Shown in pieces: positions 43,993 through 52,725 of a stretch of 64,000 bases of DNA. Each line of letters starts with the position of its first letter. Position 1 is the stretch's first letter. Source of the DNA: Mucilaginibacter sp. SG564 (GTDB lineage: Bacteria; Bacteroidota; Bacteroidia; Sphingobacteriales; Sphingobacteriaceae); NCBI RefSeq assembly GCF_013149275.1, contig NZ_JABGNA010000016.1:1-64000 (forward strand), given 5' to 3'. Below the pieces are notes generated by a model. The model was not told the DNA's origin. It worked only from the letters and a program-made list of their open reading frames with translations, and ran no database searches. The position numbers were made by a program, and so were the translations under genes.

Positions 43993-44832
43993 ATGAAAAG
44001 TATATTTAAATCACACCAACAATTCCTGAAAAGAGCATCAATATTAAACTTTAATAAAATAGGGCTACTATTTGGTTTGATAGTAGCTCTTCTATCATCC
44101 TGCAAGAAAACTGATTATTTAGACATTAATGCCGCCGACAGACCTGCGCTTGCAGCACATATCAGTTTTGTGAATGCACGGCCCGTAAATGCCAGCATCC
44201 AATTTTGGGTATACACTACCCAGGTAACCCAAACCGCTTTACCTATAAATAGTAAAAGCCCTTATTTAGACACCCAGTTTGGTGATGTGCAGATCAATTT
44301 TACCGAAGGAACCAACACTTCATATAAAGCTTCACGGCAATTTGGTAACAGCGCCACTTTTACATCGGCAGGAGGCCCTAACGGCCCCATTGCCAATTAT
44401 TACCATACCGTGTTCGCCGTGAAAAATGTTAAGTCCACTGCTGATTCGCTGATCCTTTTTTATGATGATCTCAGTGCTCCGGCAACGGGAAAGGCTAAGG
44501 TGCGGTTTGTAAACCTTGCGCCCGGAAGCCCTGCTGTCGATTTTGGCATAGCCGGCCAAACTGCTCTTTTTACCAATACGGTTTACGGCCGGGCTGGTGG
44601 TTCTGTATTATCGGGAGCTGGTTTAAACACATGGTCATTAGGGCCTTTTGTTGCCGTTGATGCGGGGACGGTTAATTTCTCGGTAACAAATACCACAGAC
44701 CGTTCCTCCGTAAACATTCTGAACGATAAGCTAAATAATGTAACGCTTAACGCAGGGAAGATTTATACCATTTATATCAACGGAACGCCAGGAGCTTCAA
44801 CCGTAGGGGCAACCATACTTACACATAACTAA
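43993..44832 (+). CDS. DUF4397 domain lipoprotein
   Basis: A 279-residue lipoprotein. After an unusually long N-terminus the signal helix and lipobox appear (LLFGLIVALLSSC, Cys about residue 37). The DUF4397 beta domains follow (HISFVNARPVNASIQFWVY, then AKVRFVNLAPGSPAVDFGIAG). In Bacteroidota such proteins often neighbour TonB receptors and may bind or scaffold at the cell surface, but the role is unknown. It begins 10 bases after the receptor stop and is cotranscribed. A terminator follows. Confidence 0.85.
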   Translation: MKSIFKSHQQFLKRASILNFNKIGLLFGLIVALLSSCKKTDYLDINAADRPALAAHISFVNARPVNASIQFWVYTTQVTQTALPINSKSPYLDTQFGDVQINFTEGTNTSYKASRQFGNSATFTSAGGPNGPIANYYHTVFAVKNVKSTADSLILFYDDLSAPATGKAKVRFVNLAPGSPAVDFGIAGQTALFTNTVYGRAGGSVLSGAGLNTWSLGPFVAVDAGTVNFSVTNTTDRSSVNILNDKLNNVTLNAGKIYTIYINGTPGASTVGATILTHN

Positions 44833-44875
44833 ATCAAAAATAAAACACAGGATGGTGGAATAAACTGTGTAAAAG

Positions 44876-44906
44876 AGGTTGTCCCGGCTGATGGGCCGGG
44901 CAACCT
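44876..44906 (+). terminator. intrinsic terminator after the TonB receptor/DUF4397 unit
   Basis: AGGTTGTCCCGGC pairs with GCCGGGCAACCT (one bulge), followed by TATTT. It separates the receptor cluster from the superoxide dismutase. Confidence 0.75.
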
Positions 44907-44936
44907 TATTTAAGTAAATCATCAATAATACATTTT

Positions 44937-45677
44937 ATGAAAACAAACAGCAGAAGACAATTTATTGAAAATACGCTTAAAGTAACAGCCGCGGTGGCTT
45001 TAACAGGTCCGCTGATTTTAAACACCGATAAGGCGTTTGCGGCATATAGCAAGGACGAAGCTTTGGTAAACACCGGCGATATTTTAAAGTTTAGCCAGGT
45101 ACCGCTTGGTTTTGATTATAAAGCATTGGAGCCACACATAGATGGGCTAACCAACGAAATTCATTACACCAAACATCACGCCGCCTACATTAAAAATGTG
45201 AACGAAGCTATCGTAGCCGAAAAGTTAACATTTAGTACCGAGCAGGAATTCTTTGATCATGCTTCACAACTTTCGCCAAAAGCACGAAACAATGGAGGTG
45301 GGGTATGGAATCATAACTTCTTTTGGCAAAGTTTAACGCCCAATTCTACCGGGCCCGATGGCAAGATCAAAGATGCTATTGTTACGGCCTTTGGTTCATT
45401 TGAGCAATTTAAAGAGCAGTTTACACAAGCGGCGCTTGGTCGTTTTGGATCGGGTTGGGTATGGTTACTGAATGCGAATGGAAAGTTGACTATTGCCTCC
45501 ACAGCCAACCAGGATAATCCGCTTTTTGATAATGCAGTAGTAAAAGGTACGCCCTTGCTGGCATTGGATGTGTGGGAACATGCTTACTATCTCAAATATC
45601 AAAACAGGCGGAATGAATATGTGGCTGGCTGGTGGAACGTGGTGAACTGGGATATCGTAAACAAAAGATTATCCTAA
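44937..45677 (+). CDS. sodB: exported Fe/Mn superoxide dismutase
   Basis: A 246-residue dismutase with a twin-arginine-like N-terminus (SRRQFIENTLKVTAAVALTGPLIL), so the enzyme is probably exported by the Tat route after metal insertion. Mature sequence begins near 40. Metal ligands and motifs: DYKALEPHIDGLTNEIHYTKHHAAYI, NNGGGVWNHNFFWQSL, LDVWEHAYYLKYQNRR. Specificity for Fe or Mn cannot be fixed by eye. It is followed after three bases by a membrane protein gene, likely cotranscribed. Its placement beside a di-haem peroxidase suggests envelope oxidative-stress defence. Confidence 0.92.
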   Translation: MKTNSRRQFIENTLKVTAAVALTGPLILNTDKAFAAYSKDEALVNTGDILKFSQVPLGFDYKALEPHIDGLTNEIHYTKHHAAYIKNVNEAIVAEKLTFSTEQEFFDHASQLSPKARNNGGGVWNHNFFWQSLTPNSTGPDGKIKDAIVTAFGSFEQFKEQFTQAALGRFGSGWVWLLNANGKLTIASTANQDNPLFDNAVVKGTPLLALDVWEHAYYLKYQNRRNEYVAGWWNVVNWDIVNKRLS

Positions 45678-45680
45678 GCT

Positions 45681-47036
45681 ATGACCCGGATAACAGGTAA
45701 TACAACGCTTAACTGGGGTGTGCTGAAGAAGATTCTTCTAAGAACGTTTACCATATATGCCGTTATAACGATAATACCCCTTTTACCCGCTTTTTATCAA
45801 CAGGATTTTGACGCTGGCTTTTCGGTTAAAGGTTATCCATGGCGCTGGCTCGATGTGATCAGTCAGAATAATCCATGGTTTTTTAGCAGTCATGGTGGTA
45901 AAAATTATGGAGGCTGGCTCATTACTTTGTTGGTTTGTTTTGCACTTGGCGCCGTTTGGGCGCTGACAGAACGATATAAGCGCAAAGAGCAAAATGTACT
46001 GGAAGTAAAGGACAACGACAATGGCCTTTACAACTGGTTCTTTATACTGGTTCGTTATCAGATAGCTTTGCGGATGTCGTGGTTTGCTATTGCCAAGGTA
46101 TTCCCGGTGCAAATGCCTTTCCCAACATTGAGCCAGTTAAATACCAATCTGGGCGATTTTACTCCCGGGAAGCTTTATTGGCTCACTACCGGTGTCTCGC
46201 CTTTTTTTGAGGTCTTTGCCGGAATATTTGAGCTCACGGCAACAGTTCTGATCCTTTTTAGGCGTACTGCTACCTTAGGCGCGTTGATGATGATAGCGAT
46301 ACTGTTGCCTATATGGTTTGTAAATATTGGTTACGACGCCGGGGTAGAGCTGGCCAGCCTGCATCTGCTATTGCTTTCATTATTACTTTTAGCAAAGGAC
46401 GCGGATAAATTTTATACCATCCTGATCAGGCATCAGCAGGCAGCGGTCGAGTATATTCAACCACCTGCTTTTTCAAGGCAATGGAAACGGACTACACGTA
46501 TCGCGCTTAAATCGGCGTTTATTTTTGTGTTCCTGATTTACCGGGGGTATCAATATGGCAATCTTTACGCATCGGGTAAAACCTTTAAATTACCGCTTGA
46601 TAGTGGCTTGCAACACTTTACCGGTTTTTATGATGTGAGCGAGTTCAGAATCAATAATAAACTTTTGCCATATGCTCCAGACGATACTTTGCGTTGGCAA
46701 AACGTTGTGTTTGAAAAATTCAATACCATCAGTATCCGGGTGGCCAAGCCTTTTAAGTTAAATACTCAAAATAAGATCCGGACTACAGAATATTATGGTA
46801 ATATAGGTAGATTATTTTATGGGTATCAGGCGGATACGGTTAAACACTTATTCACTTTACGCAATCGTGCCGATACTACCAAAAAAACTGTGCTTTATTA
46901 TACCGAGTCATCACCCGGCAAGCTTATTCTTAAGGGATTAATACATCAAGGTGATTCTATTGTTGTTGTATTAAACAGGATAGAAAAACAGTATCCGCTT
47001 GCTGTAAAAAGAAACGCCAATGTGTTAAGCGATTGA
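45681..47036 (+). CDS. DoxX-like polytopic membrane protein
   Basis: A 451-residue protein with several hydrophobic segments (about 14-34, 75-100, 118-150, 170-245, 260-285) resembling DoxX/thiosulfate oxidoreductase-type membrane proteins, followed by a 150-residue soluble C-terminal domain of unknown family (FKLPLDSGLQHFTGFYDVSEF and following). It begins three bases after the dismutase, so coupling is likely. DoxX relatives interact with quinones and superoxide dismutase in some bacteria; the same gene order here is suggestive. No catalytic residues are clear. A strong terminator follows. Confidence 0.65.
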   Translation: MTRITGNTTLNWGVLKKILLRTFTIYAVITIIPLLPAFYQQDFDAGFSVKGYPWRWLDVISQNNPWFFSSHGGKNYGGWLITLLVCFALGAVWALTERYKRKEQNVLEVKDNDNGLYNWFFILVRYQIALRMSWFAIAKVFPVQMPFPTLSQLNTNLGDFTPGKLYWLTTGVSPFFEVFAGIFELTATVLILFRRTATLGALMMIAILLPIWFVNIGYDAGVELASLHLLLLSLLLLAKDADKFYTILIRHQQAAVEYIQPPAFSRQWKRTTRIALKSAFIFVFLIYRGYQYGNLYASGKTFKLPLDSGLQHFTGFYDVSEFRINNKLLPYAPDDTLRWQNVVFEKFNTISIRVAKPFKLNTQNKIRTTEYYGNIGRLFYGYQADTVKHLFTLRNRADTTKKTVLYYTESSPGKLILKGLIHQGDSIVVVLNRIEKQYPLAVKRNANVLSD

Positions 47037-47075
47037 GGAACAAATTGATTGAGGTGCTTTTTGTATCGAAAATGA

Positions 47076-47110
47076 AATAATTTAAGCGGATAAAGTCCGC
47101 TTAAATTATT
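47076..47110. terminator. bidirectional intrinsic terminator
   Basis: A perfect 15-base stem AATAATTTAAGCGGA with its complement and a five-base loop, between the convergent DoxX-like and peptidase E genes. Confidence 0.85.
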
Positions 47111-47119
47111 ATTGTAATC

Positions 47120-47821
47120 TTAAAACCTGAGGATTGTACCCGGGCTTATCTCATAGGGAGGTTTGCCCGGTTTAAATACCCGTGAATCAAGCATACCCTC
47201 AGTGGTTATAACATCATTTTTTACCCTGATCCAACTACCTTCACGCAGTCCCACCACCGGAATAGTATTTTGGGTGTGGAATTCCTTAATCCTCGTTTCG
47301 CGGGTTTCGCCATTGTGTTTTAGTTGTGGATTGGGGTCGAGGTAGTGGGGATTAAGATTGAAAGGTACCAGCCCCATGGTGCCGAAATCAGGCGGATATA
47401 CAATAGGCATATCGTTAGTTGTTTGCATATTGACACCGCCTATATTACTACCCGCACTTGTGCCCAGGTACGGGGTGCCTTTTTCTACCGCTTCCTTCAG
47501 TGGGTTCATCAGATCCTGTTCATGTAATTGTTTCACGAGCAGGAAAGTATTGCCACCCCCTGTGAAAAATCCACAGGCATCCTTAATTGCGGCTTTGGGA
47601 TTGCTGAAACTATGCAGCCCTTTTACGGTAATGCCCAGATTTGCAAATGTTTCTGCAACTTGCCGGGTATAATCATCATGTGAGATACCGCCGGGTTGGG
47701 CGTAAGGAATAAATATGATTTCTTTTACCCCGGTAAACAGGTCTGCAATAAATGGTTTCAGGTAGGCGAGGTACTCTTCTCCAAACAAAGCAGAAGTACT
47801 TGCCAATAGCACATTTTTCAT
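47120..47821 (-). CDS. pepE: peptidase E (alpha-aspartyl dipeptidase, S51 family)
   Basis: A 233-residue cytosolic serine peptidase that splits Asp-X dipeptides. The nucleophile elbow is GTSAGSNIGG (Ser about 122), preceded by the GGGNTF loop, with the conserved NPHYLDPN (His of the catalytic triad) after FGTMGLVPFNL. Its start MKNVLLASTSALFG is typical. It is monocistronic, convergent with the membrane protein gene and separated by a terminator. Confidence 0.92.
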   Translation of the reverse strand: MKNVLLASTSALFGEEYLAYLKPFIADLFTGVKEIIFIPYAQPGGISHDDYTRQVAETFANLGITVKGLHSFSNPKAAIKDACGFFTGGGNTFLLVKQLHEQDLMNPLKEAVEKGTPYLGTSAGSNIGGVNMQTTNDMPIVYPPDFGTMGLVPFNLNPHYLDPNPQLKHNGETRETRIKEFHTQNTIPVVGLREGSWIRVKNDVITTEGMLDSRVFKPGKPPYEISPGTILRF

Positions 47822-47925
47822 AGCGTAAAAATAATCTTTTTGCTTTTATAATAAGTTGAATAAAATCGGGGCATCTACTTTATTCTTCTTCCTATGGTTG
47901 TTATTATCATCATACCACAAAAAAC

Positions 47926-47958
47926 AAAAGCCCTGATACGGGCATGTATCAGGGTTTT
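47926..47958 (-). terminator. intrinsic terminator of tRNA-Leu
   Basis: A stem of CCCTGATAC with GTATCAGGG plus flanking A/T runs directly follows the tRNA-Leu 3' end on the minus strand. Confidence 0.75.
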
Positions 47959-47959
47959 G

Positions 47960-48044
47960 TACTCAGAGCGGGAATCGAACCCGCACTCCGTTTACGGGAA
48001 CAGGATTTTAAGTCCTGCGTGTCTACCAGTTCCACCATCTGAGC
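47960..48044 (-). tRNA. tRNA-Leu (anticodon UAA)
   Basis: An 85-base tRNA with acceptor stem GCTCAGA/TCTGAGT (first pair G-U), D-loop GGTGGAACTGGTAGACAC, anticodon stem CAGGA/TCCTG with loop CTTAAAA giving UAA, a long variable arm typical of class II tRNA, and T-loop GGTTCGATTCCC. The CCA end is not encoded. Confidence 0.95.
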
Positions 48045-48095
48045 AGGTGTTAACCTTTTAAAAATAAAGCCCATCTTTTTGAAGGAAGGGCTTTG

Positions 48096-48168
<73 letters not shown>

Positions 48169-48444
48169 GTTGGGAGTGCAAATATAGACAGAAAACCATA
48201 TTCTGCAAGTACAAAAGTAAATTTGGTGTTTTAGGTATAAGTGCTATTTGAAAATGAAATAAATGTATTCTGCAAATGTAACAGATAATGAATACCTTTA
48301 TGTAAACCTAAATGTAGTTAACGGGTACTTAAAGACCTGTGAAGTAGTATAAAACAATTCTCTGAATACAAAAGCGTAACTAGTGGCTTCAAATCTGCTG
48401 TGGTGATGTTATCAATTGATTTTTTAACTTAAACTCCTATAATT

Positions 48445-48690
48445 ATGAGCGTATTATTTCAAATTTTATTAGGCGGTATTGCCGGTTGGCTCGCAGGGAA
48501 AGTGATGAAGGGTGATGGTTATGGAATTATTATTGATATTCTGTTGGGTTTAGTCGGCGGATGGGTCGGTGGCGCTGTTTTAGGATGGCTGGGCATCCAT
48601 TGGGGTGGGAGCATTGGTTATCTGATTACCGCCTTTTTTGGCGCTGTGCTATTGGTATGGATATCAAGACTTATCAAGGGTAATTCATAA
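48445..48690 (+). CDS. GlsB/YeaQ/YmgE family small membrane protein
   Basis: An 81-residue protein with three membrane segments and Gly-rich repeats (GGIAGWLAGKVMKGDGYGIIIDILLGLVGGWVGG). These are transglycosylase-associated, stress-induced proteins of unknown mechanism. It is a single gene with a strong terminator just after it and 276 bases of leader/intergenic sequence before it in which no gene was seen. Confidence 0.9.
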   Translation: MSVLFQILLGGIAGWLAGKVMKGDGYGIIIDILLGLVGGWVGGAVLGWLGIHWGGSIGYLITAFFGAVLLVWISRLIKGNS

Positions 48691-48717
48691 TTTTGATATA
48701 TCAATAGTATTATAAAA

Positions 48718-48752
48718 CAAACAGGCCCGGCATAAAATGCCGGGCCTGTTTG
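48718..48752. terminator. bidirectional intrinsic terminator
   Basis: A perfect 16-base stem CAAACAGGCCCGGCAT with its complement and a three-base loop, between the convergent GlsB and acetyltransferase genes. Confidence 0.9.
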
Positions 48753-49433
48753 TTAATTTTTTTGGATGATATTGAAAGTCATTTCCTTCCTGATGGAAAA
48801 GCCCAACTTTTGATAAAGTCTTATGGCGTTTGCATTATCGATACGTGAATGAAGATAGGGAACCCCTGATGCTGCTATGATTTGGCGTATATGATAATTA
48901 ATTAAGGTGCCTGCATAACCCTTGCCCAGATGATTTGGATGGGTGCATACGGCGCTAATTTCAATATATGGTGATGGTTGGGTACGATATCCGGCCATAG
49001 TAGCTAACTCATTATTAATGACAATGCCTTTGTAATTACCAAAATCGATGGTGCGCTCGGAGAATGGCCCGGGATTGGTCATTTGGGTTAATGCAAGCAT
49101 GGCTGGTATGTGTTGATCTGTTAAACTAACCAATTCTTGATTTAGCGACACCTGTGGTAATGGGCCATCAAACACCAGTTGTAATATTTTCATATTATTC
49201 AGCACCTTCCAGTTATCAGGAATGGTAATTTCTTCTGCCGAAACAACGGCCAAAACCCGCTGATCAGGTACAAGATCGTGCAGGATATTAAAGTTAGCCG
49301 TTGAATAATCTTCAAAGCCAACAAAAGGGGCTACGTTTTCGGCGTAATATTTAACCTGGCTATTACCCTGAGCCAGGTTATTATTTCCGGATATCAAAGC
49401 ATTCCAGATAGGATTATCAAGCAAATGTTGCAT
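48753..49433 (-). CDS. GNAT family N-acetyltransferase
   Basis: A 226-residue acetyltransferase whose C-terminal half has the GNAT acetyl-CoA loop: EISAVCTHPNHLGKGYAGTLINYHIRQII (V-x-x-x-x-Q/R-G-x-G/A pattern as HLGKGYAG). The N-terminal 100 residues form a second, diverged domain. The annotated ATG 49433 replaces a TTG at 49457 that would add eight residues. The substrate is unknown. It ends immediately at the terminator. Confidence 0.85.
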   Translation of the reverse strand: MQHLLDNPIWNALISGNNNLAQGNSQVKYYAENVAPFVGFEDYSTANFNILHDLVPDQRVLAVVSAEEITIPDNWKVLNNMKILQLVFDGPLPQVSLNQELVSLTDQHIPAMLALTQMTNPGPFSERTIDFGNYKGIVINNELATMAGYRTQPSPYIEISAVCTHPNHLGKGYAGTLINYHIRQIIAASGVPYLHSRIDNANAIRLYQKLGFSIRKEMTFNIIQKN

Positions 49434-49564
49434 AGTATTGGTGGTGTGAGCCTGCAAAATTAATAGAAATAGCAGTGCCTGGAGTTATCTTAAGGTAATA
49501 ACGAACAACTCTGCGTGTACAATTTTTTTATCTGTATTTTGTTAAATATTAAACATGAAAATAT

Positions 49565-50332
49565 ATGAGTTGGTCCTCCGCACAATATTCAAAGTTCGAA
49601 AATGAACGTAATCGCCCCATCCGGGATCTTCTTTTTAATGTTCCTATAAATCAAGTAAATACAGCAGCTGATATTGGATGCGGCCCAGGTAATTCAACGG
49701 AGTTGTTGAGCGCTCAATTTCCAGATGCTAAAATTACGGGTATGGATAGTTCTGAAAATATGATCGAAGCGGCACGTAAACGCCTGCCGGATGTTCATTT
49801 TGAGGTCGACGATATTTCAACATGGCGCGACACCGGGCCCTATGATGTTATCCTGGCGAATGCGGCCCTGCAATGGGTTCCTGATCATCAGACGCTGTTC
49901 CCCGCGCTGATCGGTAAATTGGCTAAAGGAGGCTGCCTGGCCGTACAAATGCCCGATAATTTTAACGAGCCTGCGCACCGTCTCATGCGTGAAACTGCCG
50001 CAAATGGGCCTTGGGCTGCCAAGCTAAACGATGCATCAAAACGAATGACCAGAGAGGGAGCTGAATGGTATTATCGTAACCTACGCGATAAGGTTGCTAC
50101 GCTGGATATCTGGCGTACGGTTTATCATCATCCGTTGCAAGGTGGCCCCGCGGCAATCGTAGAGTGGTTTAAAGGAACCGGTCTTCGCCCTTTTATTGAG
50201 CCGCTTGATGATACCGAACGAAATGCTTTTCTGGCGCAATATGAAGAGGGAATAGCGAAAGCATACCCACAATACGCAGATGGCTCTGTGCTGTTACCAT
50301 TCCCAAGATTGTTTATTGTTGCAACTGTTTGA
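49565..50332 (+). CDS. tam: trans-aconitate 2-methyltransferase-like SAM enzyme
   Basis: A 255-residue class I methyltransferase resembling Tam. SAM motif I is AADIGCGPGNST, followed by ITGMDSSENMIEAARKRLP and the motif LANAALQWVPDHQTLFP. Family-specific features include the N-terminal W-x-A-x-Q-Y-x-K-F (MSWSSAQYSKFENERNRP) and the conserved MREA-like QMPDNFNEPAHRLMRETA. It methylates trans-aconitate, a by-product that inhibits aconitase. It stands alone; the 330 bases after it are non-coding. Confidence 0.88.
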   Translation: MSWSSAQYSKFENERNRPIRDLLFNVPINQVNTAADIGCGPGNSTELLSAQFPDAKITGMDSSENMIEAARKRLPDVHFEVDDISTWRDTGPYDVILANAALQWVPDHQTLFPALIGKLAKGGCLAVQMPDNFNEPAHRLMRETAANGPWAAKLNDASKRMTREGAEWYYRNLRDKVATLDIWRTVYHHPLQGGPAAIVEWFKGTGLRPFIEPLDDTERNAFLAQYEEGIAKAYPQYADGSVLLPFPRLFIVATV

Positions 50333-50661
50333 GTTTTCTGAAATTATCAAATAACAAAGAGGCTGTATCATAAATCAAATTGACCGCTTTTGGTATTGTG
50401 GCGCCTATGAATTAAAAATTAAGCGCATCATCAAAAAGTGGGTTTACATGTAAACCCACTTTTTGATGATGAAATTTATTTAATTATTTGATTGTCAGCT
50501 AAATAATTAAATATAAACCCAAAAAAGTGTAAACCATGTAAACCCACTTTTTTGTTAATTGAGCCAATTTAATCCAAGGGTATAGCTCAATCCGTAATTG
50601 GGTATCCGGATAGTTCAAAGAACAAAGATGCAGTATCATGATTGATGATACAGCCTCTCTA
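50333..50661. other. 329-base intergenic region with dispersed element A
   Basis: No gene is visible. The centre holds copy 2 of the AAAAGTGGGTTTACAT element. The remainder is AT-rich leader and tail sequence between two convergent genes. Confidence 0.6.
50426..50553. repeat. dispersed element A, copy 2
   Basis: The left part is a perfect 46-base palindrome (23-base arms 50426-50448 and 50449-50471, no loop) containing AAAAAGTGGGTTTACA. An AT-rich centre follows, then AAAAGTGTAAACCATGTAAACCC near 50526-50553. The latter matches copy 1 at 27776-27894 over about 29 bases. This copy has a fully palindromic left end, while copy 1 has a single arm there. Confidence 0.75.
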
Positions 50662-51873
50662 CTATTGATCATCCCATTTAATTTTATAATCGTACTTCCA
50701 GTCGGTTGCCCCCAATCCGAGTAGTCTGAGAAAAATCGACATCATCGCATCTCTAAACCAGGCCGAGATTGGCGAGTGCACTTTTTTATCGTTGTTATGC
50801 TTTTGGGCATCGGCGCGTACCTTCTCCACTCGTGGCTTTCTGATAGATTGAAAATCGGAAAAAGCTTTAGGGTAATCAGCTGTAGTGTATTTCCTGAGTA
50901 GCTTAGCTAATATCATGGCATCTTCCAGGGCTAAGGAAGCTCCCAGTCCGCTTGTGGGGCTAACTGCATGGGCAGCGTCGCCTATTAAAATAGTTTTGCC
51001 TTTGTGCCATTCGGGCAGGCTGGGCATATCATACATGATAGTTTTGATGACATGATCTGAGTTGGCTATTAATTGTGGGACAGGCTGATAAAAATCTTTA
51101 TAATCAGTAGCTAATTTGTTCTTTAATGCTTCGGCAGGAAGATTCATTAAAGTTTGTTTGGCATCCTGTTCAGGTAGTTCCAAGCTGCACCACCACATCA
51201 GCTCATCTTTTGATTGGAAGCTAAAACCAAAAAATCCGCTCAACCCAAATGATAGGTTAAGTGCATCATGATCATATTGACCAAGATGTTGCCAAACGGC
51301 CGATCTCTGCGTAAATCCTCCGGAGCCATAAAAGCCAGTATATTCTTCGGGAAAGGCATTGTTGAAAATGATTTTCCGGGTTGCCGAATGAATGCCATCG
51401 GCGCCAATGATCAGGGAACCTTCAACCCGACTTTCGTCATCAAAAATGGCGATTATCCCTTCAGTGTGTTCATTGATATCCTTTAATCGCTTTTGAAAGT
51501 TTATTCCAATACCCTGTTCAATTGCCTCCTGGTAAAGTATCTGGTGCAATGTGGCCCTGGAGATGGTCACAAATGGTTGTCCAAATTTTTTGATGGCATT
51601 GGTTTTTATCCGGGCCAGGAATTTGCCTTTGTAATTCCTGAAGTTATTATAATCGATGGTTTTTCCGGCATTGATCACTTTTTCACTTAAACCCAACTCC
51701 TGTAGTATGCTTACGCCATTTGGAGCCAGGCCAATGCCTGCACCAATGCTCTTTGCATCGGGATAAGCCTCAAAAACAGTAGATGATATGCCTGCTTTTT
51801 TCAAAAACAAAGCCAGGGATAAGCCAGCATAACCAGCTCCTATAATGATTATTGGTTTATTGATAGTGTCCAT
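50662..51873 (-). CDS. FAD-dependent monooxygenase
   Basis: A 403-residue flavoprotein hydroxylase of the PHBH/TetX-like group. FAD-binding GAGYAGLSLALFLKKAG near the N-terminus, the DG motif IIGADGIHSATRKI, and the second FAD motif LIGDAAHAVSPTSGLGASLALEDA are all present. It oxidises an aromatic or polyketide-like substrate using NAD(P)H and oxygen; the specific substrate is not evident. Its stop overlaps no gene, and its start lies two bases after the GIN-domain gene's stop, so it is translated from the same transcript. Confidence 0.9.
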   Translation of the reverse strand: MDTINKPIIIIGAGYAGLSLALFLKKAGISSTVFEAYPDAKSIGAGIGLAPNGVSILQELGLSEKVINAGKTIDYNNFRNYKGKFLARIKTNAIKKFGQPFVTISRATLHQILYQEAIEQGIGINFQKRLKDINEHTEGIIAIFDDESRVEGSLIIGADGIHSATRKIIFNNAFPEEYTGFYGSGGFTQRSAVWQHLGQYDHDALNLSFGLSGFFGFSFQSKDELMWWCSLELPEQDAKQTLMNLPAEALKNKLATDYKDFYQPVPQLIANSDHVIKTIMYDMPSLPEWHKGKTILIGDAAHAVSPTSGLGASLALEDAMILAKLLRKYTTADYPKAFSDFQSIRKPRVEKVRADAQKHNNDKKVHSPISAWFRDAMMSIFLRLLGLGATDWKYDYKIKWDDQ

Positions 51874-51874
51874 A

Positions 51875-52561
51875 TTATTTAACGTGTTTAATGATGCCGT
51901 CGCCGTACTGCTTTACATCGGTTAGTACTGCGTTCCCCGCGTAGTGTACATCGCCCTGGCCCCAGTGCGCAATACTGATGGATCTGTTGGCATATAGTTC
52001 TACATTACCCTCCGCCATGTTTTTAATACTTAAATCATCTGCAAGCATCTCCAGGGCAAATAAATTCCCTTCGCTCTGGTTTTTGATAGTAAGCGTATCA
52101 CATTTACCTTTAAGGGTAACATTGCCTGAGCATTGGCTCAATACTTTTATCGCGGGAGCAAAAATGTTAAGTACAGTATTGCCAACACTCTGTATTTTTA
52201 TTTCCAGTGGGTTATCCAGGGTGATCGCTTTATTACAATTTACATCGCCACCATCGCAACGTATATAAAGTGTGTCTATCTGGCGTAAATAAACCTTGAT
52301 GTTGCACCTGGTAAAAGATGGCTTTCTGAATTTTGCTTCGGATGATATATAGAGAGTGCGCCCCGAATTAACGGCTTCGAAATAATCCAGCAGGTTTTCG
52401 TCGGTTTCTATTACTATTTTTTCTTCATCGGATGGCACTAACTCTATCAGCCCTTTTGCTGCCAGATGCAGCCTGATAAATGAGCTTACCGGTATCTCTT
52501 TGGAAACTATGTTCCCATTTCCTTTTATTTCGATCATTTGTCTTAATTTTTTAAAATTCAT
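51875..52561 (-). CDS. GIN-domain (DUF2807) protein without a signal peptide
   Basis: A 228-residue protein of the head GIN domain family, a beta-helix with repeated VNL-type strands (EIKIQSVGNTVLNIFAP, KNMAEGNVELYANRSIS, GDGIIKHVK). Typical members are exported lipoproteins or adhesin-like proteins. This one begins MNFKKLRQMIEIKGNG with no hydrophobic segment, so it is probably cytosolic, which is odd. The gene precedes the monooxygenase by one base and shares a divergent control region with an AraC gene, suggesting regulation by it. Confidence 0.78.
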   Translation of the reverse strand: MNFKKLRQMIEIKGNGNIVSKEIPVSSFIRLHLAAKGLIELVPSDEEKIVIETDENLLDYFEAVNSGRTLYISSEAKFRKPSFTRCNIKVYLRQIDTLYIRCDGGDVNCNKAITLDNPLEIKIQSVGNTVLNIFAPAIKVLSQCSGNVTLKGKCDTLTIKNQSEGNLFALEMLADDLSIKNMAEGNVELYANRSISIAHWGQGDVHYAGNAVLTDVKQYGDGIIKHVK

Positions 52562-52583
52562 TTTTTTAGATCACTACTATCAT

Positions 52584-52635
52584 CTGGTAATCAGTAACAA
52601 GAAGAGCTTTTTAGTATCTTACTATTGATTACCAG
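52584..52635. promoter_or_regulatory. 10-base inverted repeat in the divergent GIN/AraC region
   Basis: CTGGTAATCA (52584-52593) and TGATTACCAG (52626-52635) are inverted and separated by 32 bases. A further half CTGGTAGTC follows near 52675. This could be an operator pair for the AraC regulator at 52726. Confidence 0.45.
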
Positions 52636-52725
52636 GGTTTGATCAGTTTTTGTATTACAAAGATGCCCTTGATCTGGTAGTCGTTTGTTACACTAAAAGG
52701 AGTATGATTTATATAATACGGAGTA

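Noticed and set aside
45681..47036. Terminal oxidase or thiosulfate:quinone oxidoreductase assignment for the DoxX-like protein
   Set aside because: Only the helical pattern resembles DoxX; no haem or DoxD/DoxA partner motifs are visible.
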